Assembly (NCBI RefSeq): GCF_032854445.1
Contig: NC_088303.1
Coordinates: forward strand, 21,213,501-21,277,500
Direction: 5' to 3'
Length of the DNA: 64,000 nucleotides
DNA from: Liolophura sinensis
Taxonomy: Eukaryota > Mollusca > Polyplacophora > Chitonida > Chitonidae
Positions 1-10,749 of this stretch are shown here, in pieces (positions within the stretch are counted from its first letter, which is position 1; every line of letters begins with the position of its first letter). The notes under the pieces were generated by a model. The model saw only the letters and a list, made by a program, of their open reading frames with translations. It ran no database searches and was not told the DNA's origin. Position numbers and translations under genes: made by a program.

Positions 1-838
1 CTGCAAATACCCAAGGGCTTTCCTGTATGGTAATTTACGGGCTGTTGTTACACACATACATCTAGTTACAAGTTAACTCTAGCAAAGTACACATTAAATG
101 TCATAACTATACTTTGTCAACTGTCTGGTATCAAAGTTACCGGTATTGTTTATAATCAACAGTTACGGCCAGCAAACGTTTTGTTGCGCTATCCTTGTCG
201 ATTTCATCTGAAAATGTCCACCAATATATCTTTAATTTGCGCCATCCGTCACGGAGAAGGTCACGTGAGGGCTCCTTGCAGGCAATAAAATGTACGAGTA
301 TCATTACCAAATCTTAGCCTGCCTAAGTAGCCATGTGTGTATTTGTGGCCATGGGTGAAATTCCCACGGGTATAATTCACACAGTATTAAGCTTAATCTG
401 ATTGTCCGGGCAATTTTTACCCAGACCGTTGGAGGGAATCGATTTGATGAATCTCGCACCATTTTTTGGCGCTCAGACTGCCTGTCGTATGGCTTAACTC
501 GGTGTGATCGCACACCAGACCAACATGGGGAGATCTCTCTCGGCCTTCATGCATACGAACATTTTCAATGACGTTACTTTATCTGTCAATAGTAAGCCAG
601 TAGGGATGCCTTTAAAAATAGGACAAACTGTTTCTACTGACATTAACAAAATACCTCGATAAAGACTGAGTGGGAGAAAGAAAACCAACAATCCCCCATC
701 CTCACTTCTTGGTGGTCAAAATTTTATTACTATCTTCTTACTCAAAAATGTAATCCCCCAGCAGACAGTTGCTCGTACGTGTCTGGGTCTAGCTATATTA
801 TTAACTTTCAATCATATAAAGGCACACTTAGTCAACAG
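1..838. other. AT-rich spacer
   Basis: I see no coding signature, RNA gene or recognised repeat. Short ORFs on the minus strand show no family motif. Confidence 0.5.
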
Positions 839-1104
839 GGGGCCTGCGTGGCTCAGTTGATTAGCGCGCTAGCGCAGCGTAATGACCCTCTAATGAGCCT
901 CTCACCAATGCCGTGAACTGTGAGTTCAAGTCCAGCTCATGCTGGCTTCCTCTCCAGCCGAAAGTGGGAAGGTCTGCCAGCAACCTGCGGATGGTCGTGG
1001 GTTTCCCCCGGGCTGTGCCCGGTTTCCACCCACCATAATGCCGGCCGCCGTCGTATAAGTGAAATATTCTTGGTAAAACACCAATCAAATAAATAAATAA
1101 ATCC
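839..1104 (+). mobile_element. tRNA-derived SINE, family A, near full length
   Basis: The 5' head contains a pol III A-box-like TGGCTCAGTTGATTAGCGCG near 850 and a B-box-like GAGTTCAAGTCC near 922. A conserved body follows (CTGCGGATGGTCGTGGGTTT near 983, then GTCGTATAAGTGAAATATTC). It ends in AAAACACCAATCAAATAAAT repeats. At least a dozen relatives recur in the window on both strands. The layout matches lophotrochozoan tRNA-SINEs such as the V-SINE type, but the exact family name is not asserted. Confidence 0.85.
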
Positions 1105-1374
1105 TCCTCACCAAATTACTGAAAAAGTGTAAAGTACGAGGCAAAACCCCAAGCACATGTGCATACATACACAATCGAAATGACGGCTAGTCCACGAGGA
1201 GAGAGTTTGTGCTGTTTTTGTACACTGCCAACCAGACGAATACACAAAAGCCTGAAAACAGTATATTGCTACCCGTTTCTCCTGGTAAAAGCCCCTCTTC
1301 TCCTCCCTATTGCTTCAACTGTTCATTTGATTATAGATTAAATATATTATAATTGAAGACGTACAGCATAGAGA
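1105..1374. other. Spacer between SINE and dispersed repeat
   Basis: No feature is supported. A 60-codon plus ORF at 1159-1341 has no recognisable motif. Confidence 0.4.
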
Positions 1375-1640
1375 GTAAAACCAGAGCAGCAACGACTGTC
1401 TGATAGTTGACAAATGGACACGCATAATCGGGAAAATACGGCCTCTGGTCAATTTACCCCAGTCAGGGTTTTATTCTTTTCTTTCATGGAAATGGCCAAA
1501 TTTAGTAGCAATTAACACACGTCCCTAGCACAATGTCTTACGTAGAATTAGATAAAAAAATGTAGGGATGTTAAGTGCAATTTATTACTCGTCACCGGTC
1601 AACTACTCACAATGCTGTGTTGTCATAACATTTGACATAC
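1375..1640 (+). repeat. Dispersed repeat R1, copy 1
   Basis: Shares an ordered set of blocks with 7565-7830: GAGAGTAAAACC.GAGCAGC, then an ATGGCCACACG-like block, ATACG, and a conserved end before ATTGCAA. A shorter inverted match lies at about 42465-42560, including CAGTCAGGGTTTTATTCT. The function is unknown; it may be a transposon remnant. Confidence 0.6.
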
Positions 1641-3485
1641 AGTCGCATTAAAATAATGCAAAAGGATCAGACCTTGGGGACGATTATTGCCAACACTTGT
1701 CTCCCCTTGTTTTTTAGATGAACGAAAAGCTTCTTGTGTACACTACACGGTGGATTTTGAAAGAAGTGAGAATGTTGTGATTCTGAAATACAAGAAGACG
1801 ACGACGATTCATTTATTACCAATAAATATATACTTTTGTATGTTTTTCGAGAAAGAAAAAGAAAATTGAAACTGCAAACCCATGTAGAAGTTGTATAAAC
1901 TTGCACTGTAAAAGTTTTTTTTATTTTGATTAGTTATCTGTTTTTTGATGGAAGTGTGATTAGGTCAGTTTAAATTTACATCCTTGTGTTTTATCTTAGA
2001 CATGCGTCTTGGGTGGTCTGAACACATCAACATGAATATCACTCAACGTTGGAAGCTATTGAGTATGATCCGATATATCTCCGAGAAGTCTTAGGGTGGG
2101 TAGGTTGTGGGGAGGATGGAGCTGATAAGGCCAATTTTTGACTCACATTGCGCTTATCAGAAACTTTAGGATATTTCTCTGAGGCGTAGAATTCCGCGTG
2201 TGTTATCTGTCATGTCTACATCGTGTTGCTTTTTTAGTCAGAGCGGGGGAGGAGGGGGTCAGAACAACACCAAGCTCCAAGTTTTATGTAGTGAATAGCT
2301 ATTATACATCATTATACATAAAATGTCTGTTCCGACTTAAAAGTATGTTATCAAACGTTATTCTTTGAATGATAATTCAGTCCATGATGTTTTTGAATTC
2401 GCGTGTTTATGTCATCCCGTGGGTGGGTGTCGGTTCATTCTGATGTTTCCAGTAATGAATAAAATGATCGAATAGCTAAGGCAGGGTTGTTATGCCGCTA
2501 TTTCAGAAATGATATACGGGGTAAAAACCTTTTTCATTTGTTCATGGCAAAGTGACTGAGATAGGGGGTTTCCTTCATCAGATATCTCCACTGGTGACCT
2601 CTTTGTTAGCGTGATTATACCGTCTAGACTTGCTGATGTGCCAGTCGACCGATAGCTTTCTGGCCATATTCCACTTAATTCTTACTTACATCGATTCTAT
2701 GAGCACGCCTCGGGTTCATGTGATCCCAGGTATGTCTATTTTGTGAAACGTACCATTTCACATCTCTTATTCCAATACGAAATCCACAGAAGCCCAAGAA
2801 TACTACTTTACGCAGACCGACTTGGGGCTTGCCTAACAACCCGTCCACTGAGATTGCTGTCATATTTTTGCGAACCAAAATCCTCAAACCTGTCGTCTTT
2901 TTCTTACTATGATGTGACGGGTTGTAAACATACTCTGCAATTGTAACTATAGCCTTGTATACACTGCATGTGAATTTGTGTAATGTTCATCCCTTTTCAA
3001 AACTACTGCCTCTTCTAGTGTTCTTTCTCTGTGCCTCATTGTGAAATGTTTGCTTTCTCTGTACCAGTCCGAATAATCAGACAGAACCTGAATCATAATG
3101 ATTACAAATGACAAGACGTTCTTACATGTAAGTATGAAATATATTGTAAATTTTATTTATCATCTACCTTTTATAATGGTATTTTAATATTTCAATTAAA
3201 TCACGACAGTTTAGCGCGTTATATTTTCCAAACTAAATTAAACGGGCCATTTAAATACACATGTAGCTAAGACTTTAACGGCCCATTGACCTGCTAAAAA
3301 GTAGGCTGTTTGAGTTTGAAGAGACATTTTTACACGTAAAGTATCAATCGCTTTGCCTTGCAGTCAGTAATACACAGTAGAAGAAATATCTACATCGTGG
3401 ACATTGATTACAGGCGTATCTCACCGATCTAACACAAGTTTTACAAAAAAAAAGAACTTAAACCCTCTTTGCAAAACAAAACATG
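1641..3485. other. Spacer, no supported feature
   Basis: AT-rich, with short ORFs on both strands (for example 1667-1906 minus and 2743-2946 plus). None carries a motif, and several overlap each other. No tandem repeat or RNA gene was recognised. Confidence 0.45.
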
Positions 3486-3745
3486 GACCTCTCTGGCTGA
3501 ATGGTTAGCCTGCCAGCACAGCAGAACGAGCAGAGTGAGCCCCCCCACCAACGGTTGCTCCGTTCAAGTTCAAGTCCTCATGCTAACTTCCTCTCCGGTG
3601 GCACGTGGCATGGCCTTTCTGCAACCTTCGGGTGGTCATGTGTTTCTCCCTGGGCTCTGCCTTGTTTCTACCCATCATAATACATCGTATAAGTGAAATA
3701 TTTTTGATTGCAGTGTATACCCCAATCAAGTAAATAAAACAAAAA
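3486..3745 (+). mobile_element. tRNA-derived SINE, family A, diverged copy
   Basis: Has a degenerate A-box (CTGGCTGAATGGTTAGCC), a B-box region (GTTCAAGTTCAAGTCC), the body with the GGTGGTCATGTGTTTC block, TCGTATAAGTGAAATATTTT, and a CCAATCAAGTAAATAAAAC tail. It is more diverged than the copy at 839. Confidence 0.8.
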
Positions 3746-4659
3746 TAAGAAAAAAAAGGTAAGCATGAATCAATCAGTCACCAAATGAATGAATCGACAC
3801 TAAATATTTGAAAATGAACGCTCAAGCTTGGCTGACATTGTAAAACCACAGAAAAAATTTAACGTTAAAAATGTTTTGATGCATACAGTTTATAAAAGTT
3901 CACGTTACAATTTGAGGTTATCGTCCAAAACGCTTCTTAAAATGTCCCCATACACTCAAGCTTCATTTTTATATGCCATTACGTCTGTGTTGAATCCATG
4001 TTGCACCATGCATGAGTTGTGTCCGGAATAGACGCGTCTTAATAGGCGTCCACATTCTGTCTTTGGAAGCTTTTTTGAGCTTATACTAAAAATTTAACGT
4101 TGATTTTGTATCTTAGCTAGAGCACCAGTATCAACAACTGTTTTGATGCCCTTCATAATAGAAATTGTAGCTGTGTTCTTTTCCTGTATAACATTAATGT
4201 TAAAATCCACGAGATGCATGTCATAGACAAGGGGAAAGTGATGAAACTTTTAAAGAGTCCTATTTTGGCCGGTATTTTTCAGTATGTTATCGTCAATGGG
4301 TACTATACAAACAACTTAATCAGATTTACAAGAAAACCAGGATGTGAATAGGTGTGAACAGTTGGCCTGGGGGCTGATAATTATTGTAAAATAGCATACT
4401 AGGTAAAGTGCCTACACTGGGCTCGAGTGTTGTAGTTAAAAAAGGTTGATTAAAAGTGTTTTATTGGTCAAATGAAGATCCTGACGTCAGCAAAAAACGC
4501 AGTAAATGTTATTCCTTTGTTGCACGCAAACGAAATCAAATCGTCGAAATTTAGGACTACTGATTTGTCCCTTGCAGATTAACTCTGCCTGAAGCACCTT
4601 TTAAATTAAATAATCCCTCACGTGAAAAATGAAGTTTAAAACAGAATACTTACGTGTGA
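3746..4659. other. Spacer, no supported feature
   Basis: AT-rich. The 67-codon plus ORF at 3828-4031 has no recognised motif. Confidence 0.4.
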
Positions 4660-4840
4660 AGGTCTGCGAGCAACTTGCGGATGGTCGTGGGTTCCCCCCG
4701 TGCTCTGTCCGCTTGTCACCCACCGTAATGCTGGCCGCCATCGTACATGTATAAATGAAATATTTTTGAATACGGCGTAAAACACCAGTTAAATGAACAA
4801 AAAAATAATAAAATAAATAAATAATGAATAAATAAATTAA
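4660..4840 (+). mobile_element. SINE family A, 5'-truncated
   Basis: Begins within the body (GAAGGTCTGCGAGCAACTTG) and keeps the 3' half through AAAACACCAGTTAAATGAAC, followed by an extended A/T-rich tail of AATA/AAAT units to about 4840. The tRNA head is absent, as expected for a 5'-truncated insertion. Confidence 0.8.
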
Positions 4841-5029
4841 AAGACAAGCTCATGGGTAATGGAGAACTGGAATTGTGCAGCGTTTTGACGCCTGAATTCA
4901 CCTGAAAATGAAAAATCATAGCGATGTATGTCGAGGTGACATTGTATTTAGTGTAGAATTATAAACGATATATGTACAGAGGTTGTTGTTGCATCCACAA
5001 ATATATCGCTGCGCAAGTCCAATACAGTA

Positions 5030-6130
5030 GAAGCGACTTTGAAATGGACGCTGTCAACATCACTCGTTCGGCTGAAATGGTAAAAACAGTCAAAAAACAG
5101 AAATGGTAAAATCAGTCAAAACAGTCGTAACTCTTCAATATAAGGGAATACTACCGGTAGCTCCTATACACAGAAGAATTATATTCAGTACACAACTGGG
5201 GATTATTAGATTCCCTGCTTGCCATAGCTCAGCACAATCTGGTGCAGGACTAAAATGAAATTAAGTAAATTCAGGAAGGCAGGTTTAACACGAGTATGTT
5301 TTTTGCTCTTTATTACGCTGCTGATGAAATTGCCAACTAAACCTGGTAAAGGTCGATTACCTGGCAATACAAGTAATTCTGGCTTCCTAAAATCTTCATT
5401 TCAACACCTTGTGGAAGATAAACAAAGCTAAATTGGGCATATTGGAGACATTAGTGTGGGACATCTGGTCAAAATGCTGACAGGAAGCGAACTCCATTTC
5501 CTCTGTGTTCACCCAGGGGATCCTGAAATACGGAGAAAAGCCCACAGGTGACATCTTCATTTGATATTTTTTTTCGTAACGCAACAGTGTGTCCTGTTTT
5601 TGTTTGGTTGTCTTTGTTTATGGACAAAGAAAAAATTCAGGGATGCATTGAATGGCATAGGGCGCATCATACAAACGTAAGCTAATGACAGGTCCTTTAA
5701 AACGCACAGTGTCAATCATGACTCCATCGATTTTTTCTGCTTCGTTTCTCTATAAATGCTTTTCTGTTGTTGTAAAAAGGAAATAAACGTCAACGGAAAT
5801 GTAGAAAAAACATCGGTATCGATTATTGTCTAGGGTCCACCCCGCTGCTAATTCCACTTTACTGCATAACTCAAACTTCTCCAGTGACTAATGATAAAGC
5901 CTCACGGTATTTGTAGCGTTTTTGTCAGGATGATAATCACAATTTGCTGTTATGAAAGGGTTATTGTTATTCAAAAACCAATTTGGAGAGTAATGTGCCA
6001 AGCGGTTGATGCCAGTACACTTGTAATTAGCATATTTTTTCGTAAACGACTTTAATTAATTTTTATGTGTAGTAGGTGCATTTTCGTTGAATTTATGTTT
6101 CGGCATATTTCGAGGGATGTTCCTGGAAAA
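5030..6130 (+). repeat. Module A, copy 1
   Basis: Recurs at 20680-21900, 26040-26370 (partial) and 38190-39110. Shared landmarks in order are: an AGTCAAAACAGTC-like start with GAAATACTA; GATTATTAGATTCCC and TAGCTCAGCACAATCT; TTGCCAA.TAAA.CCTGGTAAA; GATTACCTGGCAATACAAGTA; GGACAAAGAA; and CATCGGTATCGATTATTGT with CACTGCATAACTCAAACTTC. No intact ORF is conserved. Function unknown. Confidence 0.75.
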
Positions 6131-6299
6131 TTAACAGCCAGTATTACATTGATCTTGATACAATAATCATTTTTAGTATACATTTTGTCGGATTAGTGCT
6201 TGGCTTAGTGATTCAGGTTTGGTTTGAAGAAATTCAGTCATATCGTAGATAAATCTACCATTCTACAGAGAAATTCTTGTCTAATGACAAACATCCAAC

Positions 6300-6740
6300 T
6301 GTGATAACCAAATGTGGTGTACGGAGGTATAAAGTGACGTTAATCCGATTTCTGTATGATGATTGCCATTGCAGTCTGATCTTAAAAGTTTTCAATATGA
6401 AGCATACGGATAAAGAAAAGACACAATAGGTTTTCGTCGTCGTCTACGTGATACGAATACCCGAGGTATAAAGACATTGACGGGCATTTCATTTCCAGTT
6501 CTTATTTACCCACATATTTCCACGGCGTCTGACAGATAACCTATCTGAAAGAATTTATTCATTCCACTTTTACTCGATCCTTGTAAGTTTTCACTAAGCT
6601 TTTGGCGGAAATGGGTAGACCATCCATTGTACGATTTCAGACAACATACATGCCGCCGCCAGAATTCAGGCTGAGCCACTGAGTCTTGTAATAGTGCTTG
6701 CTGCCTCAAACTTTGCTAAAATATGGGTCAAGGCATAACT
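6300..6740 (+). repeat. Module B, copy 1
   Basis: Matches 22120-22560 and 39160-39720. Landmarks are AAAGAA.AGACACAATA, TTTACCCACATATTTCCAC, GGCGGAAAT..TTGATCATTGTACGATTTCA and AGGCTGAG..TTCAGTCTTG. On the minus strand all three copies give the same local peptide pattern (QPxFWxxHxxCxKSYN), see findings. Confidence 0.75.
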
Positions 6741-7000
6741 ACTTACCACCCCCTTCTCTACTCTCTCGTCTATATGCTCCAGCAGAACTAATATCTACTA
6801 TGCGGAAGCCTTGCCGGTTGTACCTTCCCAGATTTTAAATATAATGTTATTTGTTTGTTTGATTTATCTGATTGGCGTTTTACGCCGTACTCAAGAATAT
6901 TTCACTTAGGCGATTGCTGCCAGCATTATGGTGGGAGGAAACAGGACAAAGCCATGGGAAAACCCACGACCATCCGTAGGTTGCTCGCAGACATGTTACG
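6690..7000. repeat. Local duplication, left copy (contains a family A SINE)
   Basis: The sequence from TTTGCTAAAATATGGGTCAA through CCAGATTTTAAATATAATGT and a truncated SINE is repeated at 7168-7475. The flank and SINE are duplicated together, so the SINE insertion preceded the duplication. Confidence 0.75.
6850..6995 (-). mobile_element. SINE family A, 5'-truncated
   Basis: Minus-strand copy. On the plus strand it reads GATTGGCGTTTTACGCCGTA, AAGAATATTTCACTTA, CAGCATTATGGTGGGAGGAA, and ends at CCATCCGTAGGTTGCT. The head is missing. Confidence 0.8.
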
Positions 7001-7102
7001 TTAACTAGTGTCAAGTCTAACAACCATAACCATTAAAGGGCGGTTTAAGTAGATATTTACAAGATCCAAACCCAAGGCAACTTGTGACACCAGTTCCCAC
7101 AG

Positions 7103-7103
<1 letters not shown>

Positions 7104-7161
<58 letters not shown>
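7104..7161. repeat. (AT)n microsatellite
   Basis: Uninterrupted AT dinucleotides of about 58 bp. It lies between the two copies of the 6.7/7.2 kb duplication. Confidence 0.98.
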
Positions 7162-7164
<3 letters not shown>

Positions 7165-7167
7165 AAA

Positions 7168-7475
7168 TGATGTGCTGGCTCAGACTTATTGCTAAAATAC
7201 AGGTCAAGGCATTACTATTTACCTCCCCCTCCACTCTCTCGCCTGAAGTGTCCTTCAGCGGAACGTAACTAATATCTGCTATACGGAAGTGTTGCCAAAT
7301 GTACTTTCCAAGATTTTAAATATAATGTAATTTACTTGTTTGATTTATTTGACTGGTGTTTTATGCCATACCTAAGGATATTTCACTTATACGACGGCGG
7401 CCAACAGTAGCGGTGGGATGAAACAAAATAGAACATGGGGAGAAACCCACGACCATTTTTACGATCCTGCCAGAC
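7168..7475. repeat. Local duplication, right copy
   Basis: Right partner of 6690-7000. It shares TTGCTAAAATACAGGTCAAG, ACTAATATCTGCTATACGGA, the AGATTTTAAATATAATGTAA junction and the SINE beyond it. Confidence 0.75.
7330..7475 (-). mobile_element. SINE family A, 5'-truncated, duplicated with its flank
   Basis: Plus-strand reading is TTTGACTGGTGTTTTATGCC, TTCACTTATACGACGGCGGC and GAAACCCACGACCATT. It shares its left flank with the SINE at 6850, so it is a duplicate and not an independent insertion. Confidence 0.75.
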
Positions 7476-7564
7476 CTATATAAAGATTAAATAAAACTGG
7501 TGTTATGTAAGGGGGAAGCAGTCGTCGCTCTGAATGATGCAGAGGATATTATATCTGTGCTCTC

Positions 7565-7830
7565 TTGCAGCACAGAGAGTAAAACCGGAGCAGCCACGAT
7601 GGCGTGATAAATGTTAAATGGCCACACGTATCCGATAAAATACGACTTTTTCCAGTTTAACTCAGTTAAGGATTCATTCCAATTACTCATGCAAATGATT
7701 AAATAGTAGCAAATTACACGCCTCTGTAACACCCTAGCTTGAACAGAACTAAGTAAAAAAAATATGTGCTGTGGTTTTAATTGCAATATTATAGACGTCA
7801 GTGGCCTAGAATTACTCCAAATATTGTATT
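7565..7830 (+). repeat. Dispersed repeat R1, copy 2
   Basis: Diverged copy of 1375-1640, starting at GAGAGTAAAACCGGAGCAGC. It runs directly into the tandem array at 7845. Confidence 0.6.
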
Positions 7831-7844
7831 GTCATCAGTAACCC

Positions 7845-8185
7845 TTCTTAACGTTACAGGTACGAAATAGTCACGGTGACGTTATGTCAACGGTGGTATT
7901 CATGTGCATATAACGTTACGATTACGAAATAGCCATGGTGAGGTAATACTAGTATGAAACAGCTATGGTGGCGTTATGTCAACGGTGGTACTTACGTGCA
8001 CATAACGCTACGGGTACGAAACAGCCATGGTGACGTTATACCAAGGACGGTTTTCGCGTGCACATAACGTTACTTGAACAAAACAGTGACGTTAAGCCAA
8101 ACAGTGATATCCACGTGGACATAACGCTACGGGCGCGAAACAGTCACGGTCACGTAATGTTATCAGCGGTGGTTGTCATTGTAGT
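7845..8185 (+). repeat. Degenerate tandem array, unit about 60-70 bp, about five copies
   Basis: The repeating pattern is: ATAACGTTACGGGTACGAAA, CAGCCATGGTGACGTTATG, TCAACGGTGGTATT, CACGTGCAC. Each unit carries a TGACGTTA-like core and an ACGTGCACATAACG stretch. Units vary by substitutions and short deletions. Confidence 0.85.
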
Positions 8186-8869
8186 TACGTGTGTTTTTTT
8201 TTAATCAGACCACAAATATGCACCGTAAAAATAAGCCAACAGTTTAGAGCAACGGAGATAATTAATACCAAATGACGAATGACGTAGTTTAGATGTTGGC
8301 CATGTGCCAGTTATATTCATTCATGTAATGGTATTTGATATCCACGAAAACTGCAACGAAAATTACTCTTTGATGAAAGAAAGTCAATTTTTGTAGTGAA
8401 CACTGAGAAAAAAGAACAACAGATAATTTAACCTTAGGTAGAGTTGAGAGAAGTTCACAGTCTTGTTTCTCCGATGTGCTTGGTAAATTTATACTTATAT
8501 TTATATTTATCACCTTTTAGCTTGAAACTTGTTACGAAACCATGGGTACGCTAGGTTAGAGAAACAGGAAACACAATTTCGAACTTCGATTTTCGCTATG
8601 TGCGAGTTTTAGATTATTTGAACTGCAGTGTCTGAGTGGTTTATTTGTTATCACAAAATTAAACAGATATCCTGTTTGTACTGTGTGTTGGATACGTTGT
8701 CAGTCTAGTGTTGCTTTTTCTGAAAACACATCGAGGACACCATACCTTAAAAGTAGAGTTATTATAGATGATTGCAAGACCACAGTCCTGTATTCTGAAC
8801 GGTCACCGGGGAAGAATGACATAGACTTCACATTTACATTTTTCGGCCACACAAAGGTTAAATGGCTCC
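8186..8869. other. Spacer, no supported feature
   Basis: AT-rich DNA before module C. The 145-codon plus ORF starting at 8683 has no known motif and runs into repeat sequence, so it is not called. Confidence 0.4.
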
Positions 8870-9400
8870 TTTGTCAGCGTCTTTTATCTATTTTCATTGT
8901 TTGCTTAGATGTCTTCCGTTTTGCGCAAAAAAAAAATCAAAAGCCGTTAGTTCTCCCAGTATATGCCTTTACGCTAACGCTAATCCCATCCATCCACACA
9001 CCTTTTAGAGCATTCCACACGCATGTGCATACCAGCAGGGTGTATGGGCTGATACAGAGCTCTGAGTATATGATGTCAGCATTTTTATCTGCTGTAAATT
9101 GCACGCAGAGCACTAGATAATGGCATTTTCTGCACATTTGTTTACCACACACTTAAACCGTGACAAGACGAAGTATATAACGATTTTTGTGGCGAAGGAT
9201 GATGAGCATAGGGATAACATAGTAACATTAGATCCAAGTTGAAACAACAAATTGTACAGATTAGTTGCCTTATTTGGTAAGTAATGTTCTCATTATTTGT
9301 CCCATTAATACTCTTGGAACAAACATTTCTTTTCTGTTGTGGTAAGCAGACTGACTACTGGCAAAGGTGTATTTCTCATCCATTTAAACATGTATCCATG
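8870..9400 (+). repeat. Module C, copy 1 (truncated)
   Basis: Matches 15190-17110, 27000-28460, 41180-43170 and 44280-45700. Landmarks are CAGCGTCTTTTAT, CTAACGCTAATCCCATCCA, GAGCATTCCACACGCATGTG, GGGCTGATACAGAGCTCTGA, CCACACACTTAAACCGTGAC, GATAACATAGTAACATTAGA and ACATTTCTTTTCTGTTGTGG. Homology stops near 9400, where the LINE-related sequence begins. Confidence 0.75.
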
Positions 9401-9994
9401 TCACGTGTTAACAGTGACGTGACGTCACAACCTAAAATTAACGCGTCAACTGGCAGACCTTGGGAAAGGAATGGAAACAACGAGACACGAACTACGGAAT
9501 GCAACACCAATATAAACATTTTATTCAGAAAGTACAGACGGGAGGTAGTTGTAACCACATTTAAAAAACCCGTTACTGTAAAACGACAATACGACGACAG
9601 AACAGGATTTTCTAGTGACTCTCGGAGGCGTTATATACGGCCGACAGGCTAGTCTAACACGCATCCCGGCATCGGAAACGTCGGCTGTCGCCCGTATGGC
9701 CGTCGTAGAGCAGTATGAAGGGAGAACTGAGAACAAAAATTTGTAATGGCGTGTACCCGTCAGACAATTTACGCCATCGACGGAACTTAAGTTGGTAGTG
9801 GCTTGGCTAGGATAAATATATATGAATTGTAATTTATATACGAATTGTAATATATACGCAACGCTTATAGATGTCAGAGATAGACTGAGGGGAGGAGTGG
9901 GGCGTTTTAAAGACAGTCGGGATAGGCGGGACTGGTTAGCGTACAGTAGCAGGTTAAAAACATACAGTGGGACAAGAGACAAAAAAAGCAAACA

Positions 9995-10011
9995 CCCCCC
10001 CCCCCCCCCCC
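9995..10011. repeat. Poly-C run
   Basis: Seventeen C residues on the plus strand, within the probable LINE 3' region. Length errors are likely here in sequencing. Confidence 0.95.
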
Positions 10012-10319
10012 AACAGTGTGGTTAAAACCTGTAGCAGCGAATAAGAAAGTTTGCCACGGCTTGAAGCCCTATACGAAAAACTCTTCACAGAGACCAGAAT
10101 CGTTGATGGCAAGGCGATATAAACATAAGTTGGTGGGTAAGTGCACAGATAAAATACGGAAAACACGTTTTTCATCTTTACGATGGTTGAGGTTGGGGTT
10201 GAGAGAATATTTCACATTAATTACGGGATTGAACGAGTAGAAAAATCTAGCTTTATTGGGATAATTCCAGTTCTACTGGAAAAGATCAGTGATTTTGGAT
10301 CAAAGAAAGAGCCTGTTTT

Positions 10320-10625
10320 GGTAGAGTGGTGGCAAGGTCATTGCCGGGGACACCGACATGAACTGATACTCATTCAAGAGATAGGAACTCCTAGACAGTT
10401 AAGCGCAGTACACAAGTGTCGTATTTCATACACCAATGGAGAAGGCTTGGTCCAGATACAATTTAACATAGCCTGTAACGAAAACATTGAATCAGTAAAG
10501 ACAACGGCTCGCACGGGTTTTAATTCAAAAGGAAAATCCAGGGCACAAATAATGGCAAAGAGTTCAGCAGTGAACACAGAAAAGAAATTAAATAATCTAA
10601 ACGATTAGTTATATTTCATTTCAGG
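10320..10625 (-). pseudogene. LINE ORF2 RNase H domain, broken
   Basis: The open minus frame 10577-10374 reads FTAELFAIICALDFP and VVFTDSMFSLQAM, which carry the Glu and Asp of RNase H. Just upstream, in another frame, is GFGASFCVPEM, matching the first strand. Downstream, after a TGA at the position of a usual Trp, VSVHVGVPGNDLAT gives the HVGIxGNExAD motif with its last acidic residue context. This domain would degrade the RNA of RNA-DNA hybrids. It is broken by a stop and frame changes. Confidence 0.82.
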
Positions 10626-10749
10626 GACGCAAAATGACGCACCGAAACCATTGGTATCTGGGCATTTTGAGACATCTGTATAAATATGTAGATCCTCAGA
10701 TCAGTTGGAATCGATATGGTCTTTAAAACACAGCAACGATATGAAGGGG

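Noticed and set aside
839-925. Possible tRNA gene
   Set aside because: A- and B-box-like motifs are present, but the acceptor and anticodon arms do not fold as a tRNA, and the same head recurs in dispersed SINEs.
3469-3696. 75-codon plus ORF
   Set aside because: It is the translation of a family A SINE.
8683-9120. 145-codon plus ORF
   Set aside because: Its second half is module C repeat sequence, and other module C copies do not keep this frame open. No domain was recognised.
9415-9435. CRE-like palindrome TGACGTGACGTCAC as a promoter element
   Set aside because: A single motif with no adjacent transcription start or gene. It lies at the LINE/module C junction, so no regulatory role can be supported.
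10183-10608. 141-codon plus ORF
   Set aside because: It lies antisense to the RNase H domain of the LINE, whose motifs read clearly on the minus strand. The plus translation has no recognised motif.
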